DNA from: Bacteroidia bacterium
GTDB lineage: Bacteria; Bacteroidota; Bacteroidia; J057; JADKCL01
DNA length: 64,000 bases
Direction: 5' to 3'
Assembly: GCA_020635905.1 (NCBI GenBank)
Contig: JACJYV010000005.1
Coordinates: 310,001 to 374,000 of the forward strand
Position numbers and translations under genes: made by a program. Below, piece by piece: positions 41,736 through 50,229 of the stretch. The notes beneath the pieces are model-generated. The model did not search any database. It saw only the letters and a list, made by a program, of their open reading frames with translations, and was not told where the DNA came from. How positions within the stretch are numbered: position 1 is the first letter of the stretch; every line of letters starts with the position of its first letter.

Positions 41736-43901
41736 TTATTGTACTAAACTCAACTCTTTGACCAGGTGACTGGCACCTGCATATCTGTCCACCACAAACA
41801 ACACGTAGCGCATGTCCACGGCGATGTTGCGGCAGCGGTCGGGATCGTACATGATGTCACTCATGGTACCCTCCCAGTTGCGGTCAAAATTGACCCCGAT
41901 CAGTTCGCCCTTGCCATTGAGCACGGGGCTACCTGAGTTGCCGCCGGTGGTATGGTTTGACCCTGTAAAACAAACAACAATTTCGCCATTTTCCGCATAG
42001 GGTCCGAAATCTTTTTCTGCCCAGAGTTTACGCAGGCGATCGGGAACGATATAATCTTCTTCGCCAGAGGCGTTTTTGTCCATGATGCCGGAAAGGCTGG
42101 TGTAATGTTTGTAGAAAACGCCGTCCGCAGGCTTGTAATCATCCACCTGACCGTAGGTCAGGCGCAGGGTGCTGTTGGCATCGGGATAAAATACTTTGTC
42201 GGTCATCATTTCCCTTAATCCTTTTACGTAACTGCGGTTGAGTTTGTCGATCTGGGCCAGGTAGTCGTAGAGCTGGGGAGCGATCTTTTCGCGGAAATTG
42301 CCGATGATGCTGTTCATGAGCTGATAGCCGGGATCGGCTTCCATTTTCTTCCAGTTGAATTTGTCGAGGGCCGCCATGGTCTTCTCGCGGGAGGCAAAGA
42401 CTGATTTTTTGAATACGTCGCTGGTGTAGGCGTCAAAATTGCCTTTGTACTTGCTCTCAATGGTTTTCATCACATCCGGATGGTCCTCTTTGCGGATATC
42501 CTGGTAGTACATGCGCAGCATGTCGGTCATGGCCACCCGGTCAATGGGTTGAAAATAATCTTTGAAGTGGGCATCCGCCCGGTCGCGGGCTTTGCCAATC
42601 TCTGCTTTGACCTCGGCTTCTGTTCCTCCGTTTTTGGCTGTTTCAACCAATCGTTGCAAGCGGAAAGCCAGTCCCACCATTTCAATCCCGAATCCTGCCT
42701 CGTTGACATAGTCGCGGGATATGCTGAGGGCGTCGAGATCATCGTAGATTTCTTTAAAGCGGGGCAGAATGCCTCCGTATTTTTCATTCCGGTCCGGGTT
42801 TTCGGCTATCCACTTGGAAAATCTGCTTTCAATTTCCCTCTTGCGGTTGATAGCATCCAACTTTTTGAGGCCGCGGTTTTCTCCGATCCACTTTTTGTGA
42901 TAATTGCTTATCTGGGCATACTTGGCTGCATACTGGATGCGCACGGCATCACTTTTGGCCATTTCACCCCGCATGATCTCCAGGCGACGCTCACGGATTT
43001 TGATTTTGGCAGGATTGGATACGCTGTAGATGTGTTTGACTGCATAGCTGCTCAGGTATTCTTCTGTCCGTCCGGGGAAGCCAAAGACCATGGTAAAATC
43101 GCCTTTCTGCTTGGGAGCCAGATTTACCTTGAGGAAGTTTTTGGGCTTGTAAGGCACATTGTCTTCGGCATAATCGGCTGGTTTATTGTCTTTGTTGGCG
43201 TAGATGCGAAAGATGGAAAAGTCACCCGTGTGGCGGGGCCACATCCAGTTGTCGGTGTCACCGCCGAATTTTCCGATGGCCGAAGGGGGCGCACCCACCA
43301 TGCGAATGTCGCGGAAGGTCTCGGTGATGAACATGTAGTATTCGTTGCCATAGAAAAAGTCCTTGATCTTGGCTTTGTACTCCGTGCCTTCCACTGATTT
43401 GGCCTCAATGTCGGAAATGTTGGCGCTGACTATGCGGGAGCGCTCGGCTTCGTCCTGCTGGGGATTGGTGCCATTCAGTACCTTTTCGGTCACATCTTCG
43501 ATGCGCACGATGAAGGTGGCAGTGAGGCCGGGATTGGGTAATTCATCTTTCTTTTGCATGGCCCAGAATCCGTCGGTGAGGTAGTCGTGCTCGACCGAAC
43601 TGTGCTGCTGAATCTGCCCGTAGCCGCAGTGGTGATTGGTGATGAGCAACCCCTCGGGTGATATGACTGAGCCCGTGCAGAATCCACCAAAGGAAATGAT
43701 CGCATCCTTGAGGCTGGACTTGTTGACGGCATAAATGTCCTCGGCGGAAAGTTTCAGGCCTTTGGACTGCATGTCCGTGATGTTGAGTTCCTTCAGCAGG
43801 AGAGGAATCCACATCCCTTCGGTGGGTGGGGTCTCGGCAAAGGTCCTGAAGGAGAGCAGGACGGCAAACAGGAGGATCAATACTTTTTTGAATGGATTCA
43901 T
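41736..43901 (-). CDS. dpp11: S46 family dipeptidyl-peptidase, DPP11 type
   Basis: This is a 721-residue exported serine peptidase. The ATG at 43901 gives a signal peptide (MNPFKKVLILLFAVLLSFRTFA). The catalytic triad motifs are present: ITNHHCGYG with His, DNWMWPRHTGDF with Asp, and TGGNSGSPVLN with Ser 656. The specificity residue 18 positions on is Arg 674 in NFDRNWEGTMSD, which matches Arg 673 of P. gingivalis DPP11 and predicts cleavage after Asp or Glu at P1; DPP7 has Gly there. It releases dipeptides from peptides in the periplasm for amino-acid growth. Confidence 0.92.
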   Translation of the reverse strand: MNPFKKVLILLFAVLLSFRTFAETPPTEGMWIPLLLKELNITDMQSKGLKLSAEDIYAVNKSSLKDAIISFGGFCTGSVISPEGLLITNHHCGYGQIQQHSSVEHDYLTDGFWAMQKKDELPNPGLTATFIVRIEDVTEKVLNGTNPQQDEAERSRIVSANISDIEAKSVEGTEYKAKIKDFFYGNEYYMFITETFRDIRMVGAPPSAIGKFGGDTDNWMWPRHTGDFSIFRIYANKDNKPADYAEDNVPYKPKNFLKVNLAPKQKGDFTMVFGFPGRTEEYLSSYAVKHIYSVSNPAKIKIRERRLEIMRGEMAKSDAVRIQYAAKYAQISNYHKKWIGENRGLKKLDAINRKREIESRFSKWIAENPDRNEKYGGILPRFKEIYDDLDALSISRDYVNEAGFGIEMVGLAFRLQRLVETAKNGGTEAEVKAEIGKARDRADAHFKDYFQPIDRVAMTDMLRMYYQDIRKEDHPDVMKTIESKYKGNFDAYTSDVFKKSVFASREKTMAALDKFNWKKMEADPGYQLMNSIIGNFREKIAPQLYDYLAQIDKLNRSYVKGLREMMTDKVFYPDANSTLRLTYGQVDDYKPADGVFYKHYTSLSGIMDKNASGEEDYIVPDRLRKLWAEKDFGPYAENGEIVVCFTGSNHTTGGNSGSPVLNGKGELIGVNFDRNWEGTMSDIMYDPDRCRNIAVDMRYVLFVVDRYAGASHLVKELSLVQ

Positions 43902-44001
43902 GGGTTTGATTAATTCAATGATGTCGGCTGAAATTTCGGGCTTGTTATACTGGAATGCAAATAATAGGCCCGGGAAGGGCATTTTAGCAATTTTGGGCAA
44001 A

Positions 44002-44499
44002 TCAATGGGGATTAGTTTCTTCGACCACCACATTGGCCAGTTGGGCCTCGACCAGTTCGGTCCCTTTGGGTGATTTGACCTTCACCTTGAAAGGAGTGAT
44101 GCGTCCGGGTTCGAGGTATTCGAATACCACCTGGCGGGTACTGCCGAGTTCAGTCAGGGTTTTGGAAACGAAGGTAATTTCGAGTTCGGGATCTTTGTAG
44201 CGGATAAATTCGGCCCGGCTTTCGACAGTTCCGTTGATGACCCATTCGCCCAGGAGGTTCTTTTTGCTGGAAAATTCCAGCTTGAGGAAATCCATGGGCA
44301 GGGAAATTTCCCTGCGCTTCTGGCGGTCTTCCAGTTCGGCGGGGGAAGGCTCGGCAGGCTCTTCGCAGGTGGTCAGGGTATCAGCGGGAGAATTTTTGAG
44401 TTGTGAGGTAAAGGTTTGCAGGCTTTCGCCCCCGAGGATAAAAAATCCCACTCCTCCTGCGACCACCAGCAATATGACGACTAAGATTAAATTTCTCAT
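44002..44499 (-). CDS. Membrane-anchored hypothetical protein
   Basis: This is a 165-residue protein. The ATG at 44499 gives a single N-terminal membrane helix MRNLILVVILLVVAGGVGFF, followed by a linker rich in Pro and Glu (CEEPAEPSPAELEDRQKRRE) and a beta-rich domain with FVSKTLTELGSTRQVVFEYL. It is probably anchored by the helix with its domain outside the cytoplasm. No family is recognised. It is divergent from the monooxygenase gene, whose start is 84 bases away. Confidence 0.6.
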   Translation of the reverse strand: MRNLILVVILLVVAGGVGFFILGGESLQTFTSQLKNSPADTLTTCEEPAEPSPAELEDRQKRREISLPMDFLKLEFSSKKNLLGEWVINGTVESRAEFIRYKDPELEITFVSKTLTELGSTRQVVFEYLEPGRITPFKVKVKSPKGTELVEAQLANVVVEETNPH

Positions 44500-44583
44500 G
44501 GTGCTGCAATTTAGGCGGAAATATTCAAAATTTCTGTTGTAAATGGTTACTTTGAGCAATTGAAGCCACGTAATGCGATTTCC

Positions 44584-45699
44584 ATGCAGGAAACAAATAC
44601 TCTGATCATTGGAGCGGGCCCTTCGGGTCTGGCCACTGCAGCCCGCCTGGGCCGGGCAGGTATTCCCTATCTGATACTGGAAAAAGCGGACCGTCCGGGA
44701 CCAGCCTGGCACAACCATTACGACCGCCTGCACCTGCATACTTCCAAGCACCGTTCGTGGCTGCCCTTTGTGAAATTCCCCAAAGATTATCCCAAATATC
44801 CCTCCCGTCAGCAGGTGGCCGACTATCTGGGCCAGTATGCAGCAAAGCTGAACATCCGCCCCCTGTACGGGCAAAAGGTGGTTTCGGCGGTGCGCAAGGA
44901 TGGTTTCTGGGATATCCAATCTGAAACGGATGCCTTTCGGGCCAAAAATCTGGTGGTGGCCTCTGGCCTGACCGCCATTCCCCGTAAACCTGATTTTCCC
45001 GGTCTGGAGTCTTTCAAAGGGGAGGTGTTGCACACGAAATTTTACAAAAATGCACATCCTTTCAAGGGAAAGAAGGTGCTGGTGGTGGGTTTTGGGAATT
45101 CGGCGGGTGAAATTGCGATGGACCTGCATGAGGGCGGGGCTTCGGCCAGTCTGGCGGTGCGGTCACCCGTGAATATCATTCCGCGGGATGTGGGACCGTT
45201 TTCTTCTGTCTCCCTGGGCATTGCCATTGGTTTTCTGCCGGATAAATGGCTGGATGCCAATTCACGCATGGTTACCCGCAATAAGTTTGGGGACCTGGCT
45301 AAGCTGGGCCTGAAACAGGCTGATATGGGTCCCAAGGAGATTCTTTTGAAGAAAGGCAGGGTGACCCTGATTGATTTTGGGGTGATGAAATATATCCAGT
45401 CGGGGGAGATCCGCATTTTTCCGGGTCTGAAGTCGGTGGAGGGAAATCTGGTTCACTTCACGGATGGACGGAGTGAGGAATTTGAGGTGATTTTGCTGGG
45501 GACGGGTTATTATCCTGATCTTTCATTTTTGCCAGAGATGCATAAGGGGGAGAGGTATGATCAGGGGAATCCTCCGCGCGTGGTGGGGGAAGGGGAAGGG
45601 TTGTACTTTGCGGGTTTTCAGAACCGGCCGGGAGGGGCTTTCCGGGGGTTCGGGTTTGATGCGCGGGATATTGTGCAGGATGTGCTGCGGCGGGGGTGA
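44584..45699 (+). CDS. Flavin-containing monooxygenase (YUCCA-like)
   Basis: This is a 371-residue flavoprotein. The ATG at 44584 begins MQETNTLIIGAGPSGLATAA, with the FAD-binding GAGPSG at 10-15. The second nucleotide-binding site, for NADPH, is VVGFGNSAGEIAMDL around 165-180. The FMO fingerprint is seen loosely in LHTSKHRSWLPF and PSRQQVADYLGQYA, and the end has LGTGYYPDLSFL and GLYFAGFQN. Such enzymes oxidise small soft nucleophiles or aromatic amino-acid derivatives. The substrate is unknown. It stands alone and is followed by repeats. Confidence 0.88.
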   Translation: MQETNTLIIGAGPSGLATAARLGRAGIPYLILEKADRPGPAWHNHYDRLHLHTSKHRSWLPFVKFPKDYPKYPSRQQVADYLGQYAAKLNIRPLYGQKVVSAVRKDGFWDIQSETDAFRAKNLVVASGLTAIPRKPDFPGLESFKGEVLHTKFYKNAHPFKGKKVLVVGFGNSAGEIAMDLHEGGASASLAVRSPVNIIPRDVGPFSSVSLGIAIGFLPDKWLDANSRMVTRNKFGDLAKLGLKQADMGPKEILLKKGRVTLIDFGVMKYIQSGEIRIFPGLKSVEGNLVHFTDGRSEEFEVILLGTGYYPDLSFLPEMHKGERYDQGNPPRVVGEGEGLYFAGFQNRPGGAFRGFGFDARDIVQDVLRRG

Positions 45700-45705
45700 T
45701 TTTTT

Positions 45706-46038
45706 TTATCCACTGAGGACTCCGAGGGTTTTGGGAGTTCACGGAGCTTTGGGGCTTCTCTGGTTTGCTCGCAGCTCGAAGCTTGGAGCCTGAAGCTAAA
45801 AAAACACAGAGGCACAGAGTCAATTGGAGTGGTCAGGAGGTTTTTTTGATGAAAAGCTTCCGCTTTTTGGGGGTTTTAACACAAAGGGCGCCAAGATTCC
45901 CAAAGGACACAAAGTTTTTTTGGGGGGTGATGGAAAGCTTCCGCTTTGAGGGCTGAATGCTGACAGCTGAACGCTGATTGAAAACCGAAAGCTTACGCTT
46001 TTGGGGGAGGCTCGAAGCTCGCAGCTTGCCGCTCGAAG
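45706..46038. repeat. Mixed intergenic repeat block, second copy
   Basis: This spacer holds the words CACAGAGGCACAGAG near 45803, AAAAGCTTCCGCTTTTTG near 45852, GAAAGCTTCCGCTTT near 45944, GAAAGCTTACGCTTT near 45985 and, at both ends, GCTCGAAGCTC/TTGAAGCT-type words. It also has GAATGCTGACAGCTGAACGC. It is related to the blocks at 40683 and 49018. I see no gene in it. The last words reach the stop codon of the esterase gene. Confidence 0.75.
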
Positions 46039-46965
46039 CTAAAGAGTATGGCTCTTCAAAAAGGCCCAGATGACTTCGCAAGCTTTGATGTCCTGGGAGG
46101 CGATGCCGACCCATCTTTCTGAGAGGTATTGGGAGCCTCCGGGCCAGGTGTGGCCGCCGTTGACGATTTCGTAGAGTTGCTGGGTGGTTTTTCCTTTGGA
46201 GTTTTTCCAGGTGTGGACTTTGACCGAGCAGCCGTCGGCTGCCTGGTCGGGCAATGCTTCGGTGCCGGCAGGCTGCCAGTCATTCCATTTGGCCCACAGG
46301 ACCATGGTAGAGTCGGTGGAAAGGATTTCCCCGCCTTCTTTTCCCTTCACTACTCCCCCGCCGTAAGGCACCAGGGGATCTTTGGTACCATTGAGTACAA
46401 TGAGGGGCATGGTATGCTTCATTTCACATTGGCCGAGGCCTTTTTCGGGGTAGCTGGCGGTGACAGGTGCTACCGCAGCCAACTGGTCGGAGAGTTTGCA
46501 GGCCAGGGTGAAGGTCATGAAAGCTCCGTTGGACATGCCCGTGGCATAGACACGGGAGGCATCCACGGAATACGTTTTTTTGAGGAAGGTGATGAGGTTA
46601 CGGATAAAATCCACATCGTCCACTCCTGCAGCCGAAGCAGGAGTTACGCCCCGCATATCGGCCCAGGAGCGCTTGTACCCATCGGGATAGACCACGATGA
46701 AGCCTTCCCGGTCGGCCACAGAATTAAAGCCGGAAAACGCATCCATGCGGGAACCCGTGCCAAAGCGGCCATGCATGCAGATCAACAGGGGATATGACTT
46801 TTTGGCATCGTATCCGGCCGGCAAATGGAGGGTAAACTTACGTTTGAGGCCGCCATGCTTCATGGTTTTGCTGAGGGTCTGTCCCGCGGACTGCGCCTGA
46901 AGACCGCCTGCCAGCACCATGAAAAGGAGGACCAGCAGGGAGGAAGTTAGTTTGGGGTGTTTCAT
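46039..46965 (-). CDS. Secreted PHB-depolymerase / feruloyl-esterase-like hydrolase (LpqC family)
   Basis: This is a 308-residue alpha/beta hydrolase with a signal peptide (MKHPKLTSSLLVLLFMVLAGG). The core starts RKFTLHLPAGYDAKKSYPLL and has the oxyanion loop MHGRFGTG, the nucleophile in GMSNGAF, an Asp in GTKDPLVPY and a His in NGGHTWPGG. Esterases of this family act on ferulic esters or polyester materials. The enzyme is exported to the periplasm or beyond. The gene stands alone between a repeat block and an outer-membrane protein gene. Confidence 0.85.
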   Translation of the reverse strand: MKHPKLTSSLLVLLFMVLAGGLQAQSAGQTLSKTMKHGGLKRKFTLHLPAGYDAKKSYPLLICMHGRFGTGSRMDAFSGFNSVADREGFIVVYPDGYKRSWADMRGVTPASAAGVDDVDFIRNLITFLKKTYSVDASRVYATGMSNGAFMTFTLACKLSDQLAAVAPVTASYPEKGLGQCEMKHTMPLIVLNGTKDPLVPYGGGVVKGKEGGEILSTDSTMVLWAKWNDWQPAGTEALPDQAADGCSVKVHTWKNSKGKTTQQLYEIVNGGHTWPGGSQYLSERWVGIASQDIKACEVIWAFLKSHTL

Positions 46966-47016
46966 GTGGGAAATTTACCTTAAGCTAAACAGTTTCGGGC
47001 AAATTTCATTCCAGAA

Positions 47017-47778
47017 TCAGAGGATAAAGCCAATTCCCCCTCTCAACTGAACCGAATTCCAAAGTGGACTATCCAGATTGAAGGTAAAAGAGGACTGGGC
47101 TGAAACAGGTACTCCAGGATTCATACGGCGATAGTAATTTAGCTCCAGGTTATAAGCTGTGATGGAGGCCTGGAGGTCAAAAAAGAGAGATTTTCGGGTA
47201 AATATCCGCACCCCGGGCACCACGCTAAGCGGGATTACTGCTGATTGATAGCTGTTGGGAAACTTCGTGCTGACCAGAGGATCCACATGGGTGGCCGAAA
47301 AACTGACGCCAGATACCGCTCCAATGTAAGGGTGAATTTTCCTGGTCAGGTTGTCCCGCAAATCCCAGAAAAATCCCCAGGAAAGTCCCATGGAAAAGTT
47401 ACTTACCCTGATGCCGCCCACAATGGTGCCCAGAGAATCCTCCTGAATGGAAGATCGCCTGGTTGCGCCCATGGTCAGGCCCGTTTCCATGAAATATTTC
47501 TTTTTGATGGTGTGAATCCAGGACAACTGAGGCAGGCCAAAATCGAAATTGTTTGCCTGGTTGCGCCCTAAGTTGGAAAATTTGCGGCTGTAATTGAGGG
47601 CCATGGTCACCCGAAGGGAGTTTTTGGGGGGGTCTTCCAAAACAAATGGAGAACGGGTTGATTTTTTTGATTCTGTGATTTTAAAGGCAATCGTAGCAGC
47701 TTCGTTTCCGGATGATTGAGAGAATCCCGTCAGGCACACCAGCAGGACGGGAAGAAGGGAGAGCAGGATCTTTTTCAT
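47017..47778 (-). CDS. Outer-membrane beta-barrel-like protein
   Basis: This is a 253-residue protein with a signal peptide ending near QSSGN. Beyond residue 45 it shows alternating polar and hydrophobic strands, with LRVTMALNYSRKFSNLGR, LSWIHTIKKKYFMETGLTMG, IHPYIGAVSGVSFSA and the end VQLRGGIGFIL, which suits an eight-stranded barrel. No TonB or plug is present. It may be a small porin-like protein. There is no partner close by. Confidence 0.6.
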   Translation of the reverse strand: MKKILLSLLPVLLVCLTGFSQSSGNEAATIAFKITESKKSTRSPFVLEDPPKNSLRVTMALNYSRKFSNLGRNQANNFDFGLPQLSWIHTIKKKYFMETGLTMGATRRSSIQEDSLGTIVGGIRVSNFSMGLSWGFFWDLRDNLTRKIHPYIGAVSGVSFSATHVDPLVSTKFPNSYQSAVIPLSVVPGVRIFTRKSLFFDLQASITAYNLELNYYRRMNPGVPVSAQSSFTFNLDSPLWNSVQLRGGIGFIL

Positions 47779-47849
47779 AAGGTAATTGGGGTATTTGAAC
47801 CAAATTTAGGCGGACGAAGGTTGAAGAAAAATGCAAAAAAGTTGGAATA

Positions 47850-48263
47850 CTATTTCCTGATTTTGCGCAGGTCTTCGATGGTGCAAAGGTCGAAAGCCTC
47901 GTCGAAAACTTTGAGTTCGGAAGCGGCCACAAAAAGGCGGCCCTCAGATTTATTGTCACCTCCCCACCTGCATCTCACCTTTACCGTGCCAGGTTCTGAT
48001 TTTTCTGTTCCGTCTACCCAGGGCTCCAGACGCACAATCTCTTCGGGATTATGGATCAGGGCTGAGGACTGGGCCACAGGCTGAAAGTGGTAACGGGTAC
48101 AGTTTTTGAAAAGGAGGATGAAATCTGTGTAACCCTCTCCCCTGCGCCCTGCGAAAAGGGGGTGGTTGATGCGTACGCCCAAATCTGCCCCATCGCGGGA
48201 AATGGAGGTTATTCCCGCCCCCCCGAGCGCAGTAAATATGAAACTTAGTTCCTGGGGATCCAT
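47850..48263 (-). CDS. Hypothetical protein
   Basis: This is a 137-residue soluble protein starting at ATG 48263. It begins MDPQELSFIFTALGGAGITS and has YTDFILLFKNCTRYHFQPVA and LEPWVDGTEKSEPGTVKVR. No family is recognised. It lies 26 bases downstream of the methyltransferase gene and probably belongs to the same transcript; a role linked to the methyltransferase cannot be shown. Confidence 0.55.
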   Translation of the reverse strand: MDPQELSFIFTALGGAGITSISRDGADLGVRINHPLFAGRRGEGYTDFILLFKNCTRYHFQPVAQSSALIHNPEEIVRLEPWVDGTEKSEPGTVKVRCRWGGDNKSEGRLFVAASELKVFDEAFDLCTIEDLRKIRK

Positions 48264-48289
48264 GTTCAAAGATAGGCAGGGATTTTTCT

Positions 48290-48994
48290 TTAATCCAGCG
48301 AAAGACGGGCTAAATACCGGCCTTCGTCGCCTTCGGAAATGAGGGAAAAATTCCAGCCTTTGGCTTTGGCCCGGGCCCTGAAGGTCTGCGAATCCACGTA
48401 GAGCCATTTCAGCAGTCCGCTTTTGCGGCCTTTGTATTCCAGTTCGAGGGTGGTTTCGCCAAAATAATTTTCCCCAAACAAATTCACCAAATCTGATGCG
48501 GCCCGAATATCAGAAGAATCCACCAGCATCTGTCCGCCGGGATTGAGGAGGTCTTTGGCATGCTCCAGAAAGCGATCCAATCCCTCCAGATCTTCCACAA
48601 ACCCGATCCCGTTCATCAAAAGGAGCAGGGTGTCGAACCGTTGTCCCTTCCAGTGCATGACGTCGGCGGTAATGGTCTTTTGCAGTCCGGCGGCTTTCAT
48701 GACCTGTACGGCGCCGGGGGCGATATCCAGGCCGGTCACGTTGAGGCCCTGTTCCTGGAGCCAGAGGGCATGCATGCCGCTACCCGCACCAATGTCGAGT
48801 ACGGTGCCTTCGCAAAGGTCGAGGGCGTCGAGTTCGAGGTCGGGCATTTCGTCGTACTCGCGGAAAAATATTTCGACCGGCAGGTCGGTGTGTTCGCCAT
48901 CGGCATAATGGATGCGGATGAGGGGTTTCTCATGGGCGAAGAAGTAGTCGAGGAGCGCATCGCCGTGTGGATGCCAGCCGGAGGTGTTTTGCAT
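48290..48994 (-). CDS. Class I SAM-dependent methyltransferase
   Basis: This is a 234-residue methyltransferase of the Rossmann type. Motif I is VLDIGAGSGMHALWL near residues 65-79, followed by the acidic motif II VTGLDIAPGA, then DTLLLLMNGIGF as motif IV region and LLNPGGQMLVDSS. The substrate is unknown. It is probably cotranscribed with the 137-residue gene that follows. The ATG at 48994 is preceded by an AATTT-rich leader of the kind seen elsewhere in this window. Confidence 0.85.
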   Translation of the reverse strand: MQNTSGWHPHGDALLDYFFAHEKPLIRIHYADGEHTDLPVEIFFREYDEMPDLELDALDLCEGTVLDIGAGSGMHALWLQEQGLNVTGLDIAPGAVQVMKAAGLQKTITADVMHWKGQRFDTLLLLMNGIGFVEDLEGLDRFLEHAKDLLNPGGQMLVDSSDIRAASDLVNLFGENYFGETTLELEYKGRKSGLLKWLYVDSQTFRARAKAKGWNFSLISEGDEGRYLARLSLD

Positions 48995-49017
48995 GGCGCA
49001 AATTAAGGATATTTGGG

Positions 49018-49347
49018 ATTGAAAGCTTCCGCTTTTTGGGGGTTTTAACCACGGAGGACACCGAGGTTTTCAGGAGTTCACAGAGATTTCTTTTGGGGTG
49101 AGTTTATTAAAACACAGAGGCACAGAGTCCGTTGGAATGGTCAGGAGGTTTATTTGAAAGCTTCCGCTTTCGGGGTTGATTTCAACACAAAGGCACGAAG
49201 ATCACCAAGTTTTTTTGATTGAAAGCTTCCGCTTTTTGGGGGGTGATTTTATTAAAACACAGAGGCACAGAGTTATTAGGAATGGTCAGGAGGTTTGTTT
49301 GAAAGCTTCCGCTTTTGGGTGAAAGCTCGAAGCTCGTGGCTTGAAGC
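49018..49347. repeat. Mixed intergenic repeat block, third copy
   Basis: It contains GAAAGCTTCCGCTTT or close variants near 49020, 49156, 49221 and 49301, CACAGAGGCACAGAG near 49113 and 49257, and the words CACAAAGGCACGAAGAT and GCTCGAAGCTC. The pattern is the same as at 40683 and 45706. I see no gene in it. Confidence 0.8.
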
Positions 49348-49373
49348 TATTTACCTCAATACCCAAAATAAAT

Positions 49374-49495
49374 ACCGGGGGGACCCGATTTTCTCAGATC
49401 GCCCCCGGACTATCGCATAAACTTCAGTCAGAAAGATCACGAGCGGGCCGCAAACCTTTCTGAGTTCCTGCTCCTAACGTGGGGTTTGCAAAAGG
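49374..49495. other. Hairpin-rich stretch without a gene
   Basis: CCGGGGG near 49375 pairs with CCCCCGG near 49402 around a 20-base loop. A second pair, TCAGAAAG near 49427 and CTTTCTGA near 49455, and a third, GCAAACC with GGTTTGC, follow within 60 bases. These could fold as a structured leader RNA of the small secreted protein gene at 49728, but I recognise no known riboswitch. The bases from 49496 to 49727 hold nothing else that I can name. Confidence 0.35.
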
Positions 49496-49727
49496 TGACA
49501 AAGAAAAAAATCTGCCTCCATTTCCTTTAAACCCAACCTTGTAAGATTTTTCCAGAAAAGTGAAGCTGTTCTGAGCGGTTATTGTGGTTCGATTATTCCA
49601 ATTTCAGATAGATTATTTCCAAATCTTACATTGGGCTGGTTTTCAGCGTTTTTAGCCTGCAATTATTTTGATCTGTGAGGGAACTTCCTTAGTTTATATC
49701 CAGTTGACAACGCTGCCTGTAAGGAAA

Positions 49728-50117
49728 ATGAAACAGAAACTATCAGATAAAATGGAACAATTTTTCGGCCTCGCCGGGAAGTCTGTCTTCATGCTGGTGG
49801 TGCTGCTCACCCTCTCCTTCGCAGCTCAGGCCACCCCCGACAATCCTGCGGATTCCAAATCCAAATCCTTCGCGGTGCAAAGCCACAACTTCCAGGGCAA
49901 CCTGATCGTCTTCCATTATGTATGTCCTTTCCCGGGCGTGACCAAAGTGAGACTTTTTGATGCAGAAGGCAATGAAATCTGGCGCGGACAGTATAACGAC
50001 GAGGAAGGCGACAATCAGGTAAAATTCAGAAGCGAACTGCTGAAGTCTGGTCAGACCTATGTTTTCAAATTCGAATACAAGCACGACAATGTCATGCGCA
50101 CGGTTTCCATCCCCTGA
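49728..50117 (+). CDS. Small exported hypothetical protein
   Basis: This is a 129-residue protein. The start at 49728 gives a long signal peptide (MKQKLSDKMEQFFGLAGKSV, then a hydrophobic run to AAQA). The mature part is a beta-sandwich-like domain with GNLIVFHYVCPFPGVTKVRL, FDAEGNEIWRGQY and TYVFKFEYKHDNVMRTVSIP. It resembles T9SS sorting-like folds but lacks the GxxL pattern of them. Function unknown. A hairpin followed by seven T at 50143 may end its transcript. Confidence 0.6.
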   Translation: MKQKLSDKMEQFFGLAGKSVFMLVVLLTLSFAAQATPDNPADSKSKSFAVQSHNFQGNLIVFHYVCPFPGVTKVRLFDAEGNEIWRGQYNDEEGDNQVKFRSELLKSGQTYVFKFEYKHDNVMRTVSIP

Positions 50118-50142
50118 GGTTGCTCCTGTCTGACTTGAATTT

Positions 50143-50161
50143 GGGCTGCGGCCCTTTTTTT
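50143..50161 (+). terminator. Probable weak intrinsic terminator
   Basis: A short stem GGGC and GCCC around TGCG is followed by seven T. It lies 25 bases after the stop codon of the small exported protein gene. The stem is only four pairs, so the terminator may be weak. Confidence 0.45.
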
Positions 50162-50229
50162 ATGCCTGCTCCTTTTCAAAACTTCACCTTAGCCGGGCAA
50201 ACTTAGTCCCCATTGCTTACCTTTGTGCC

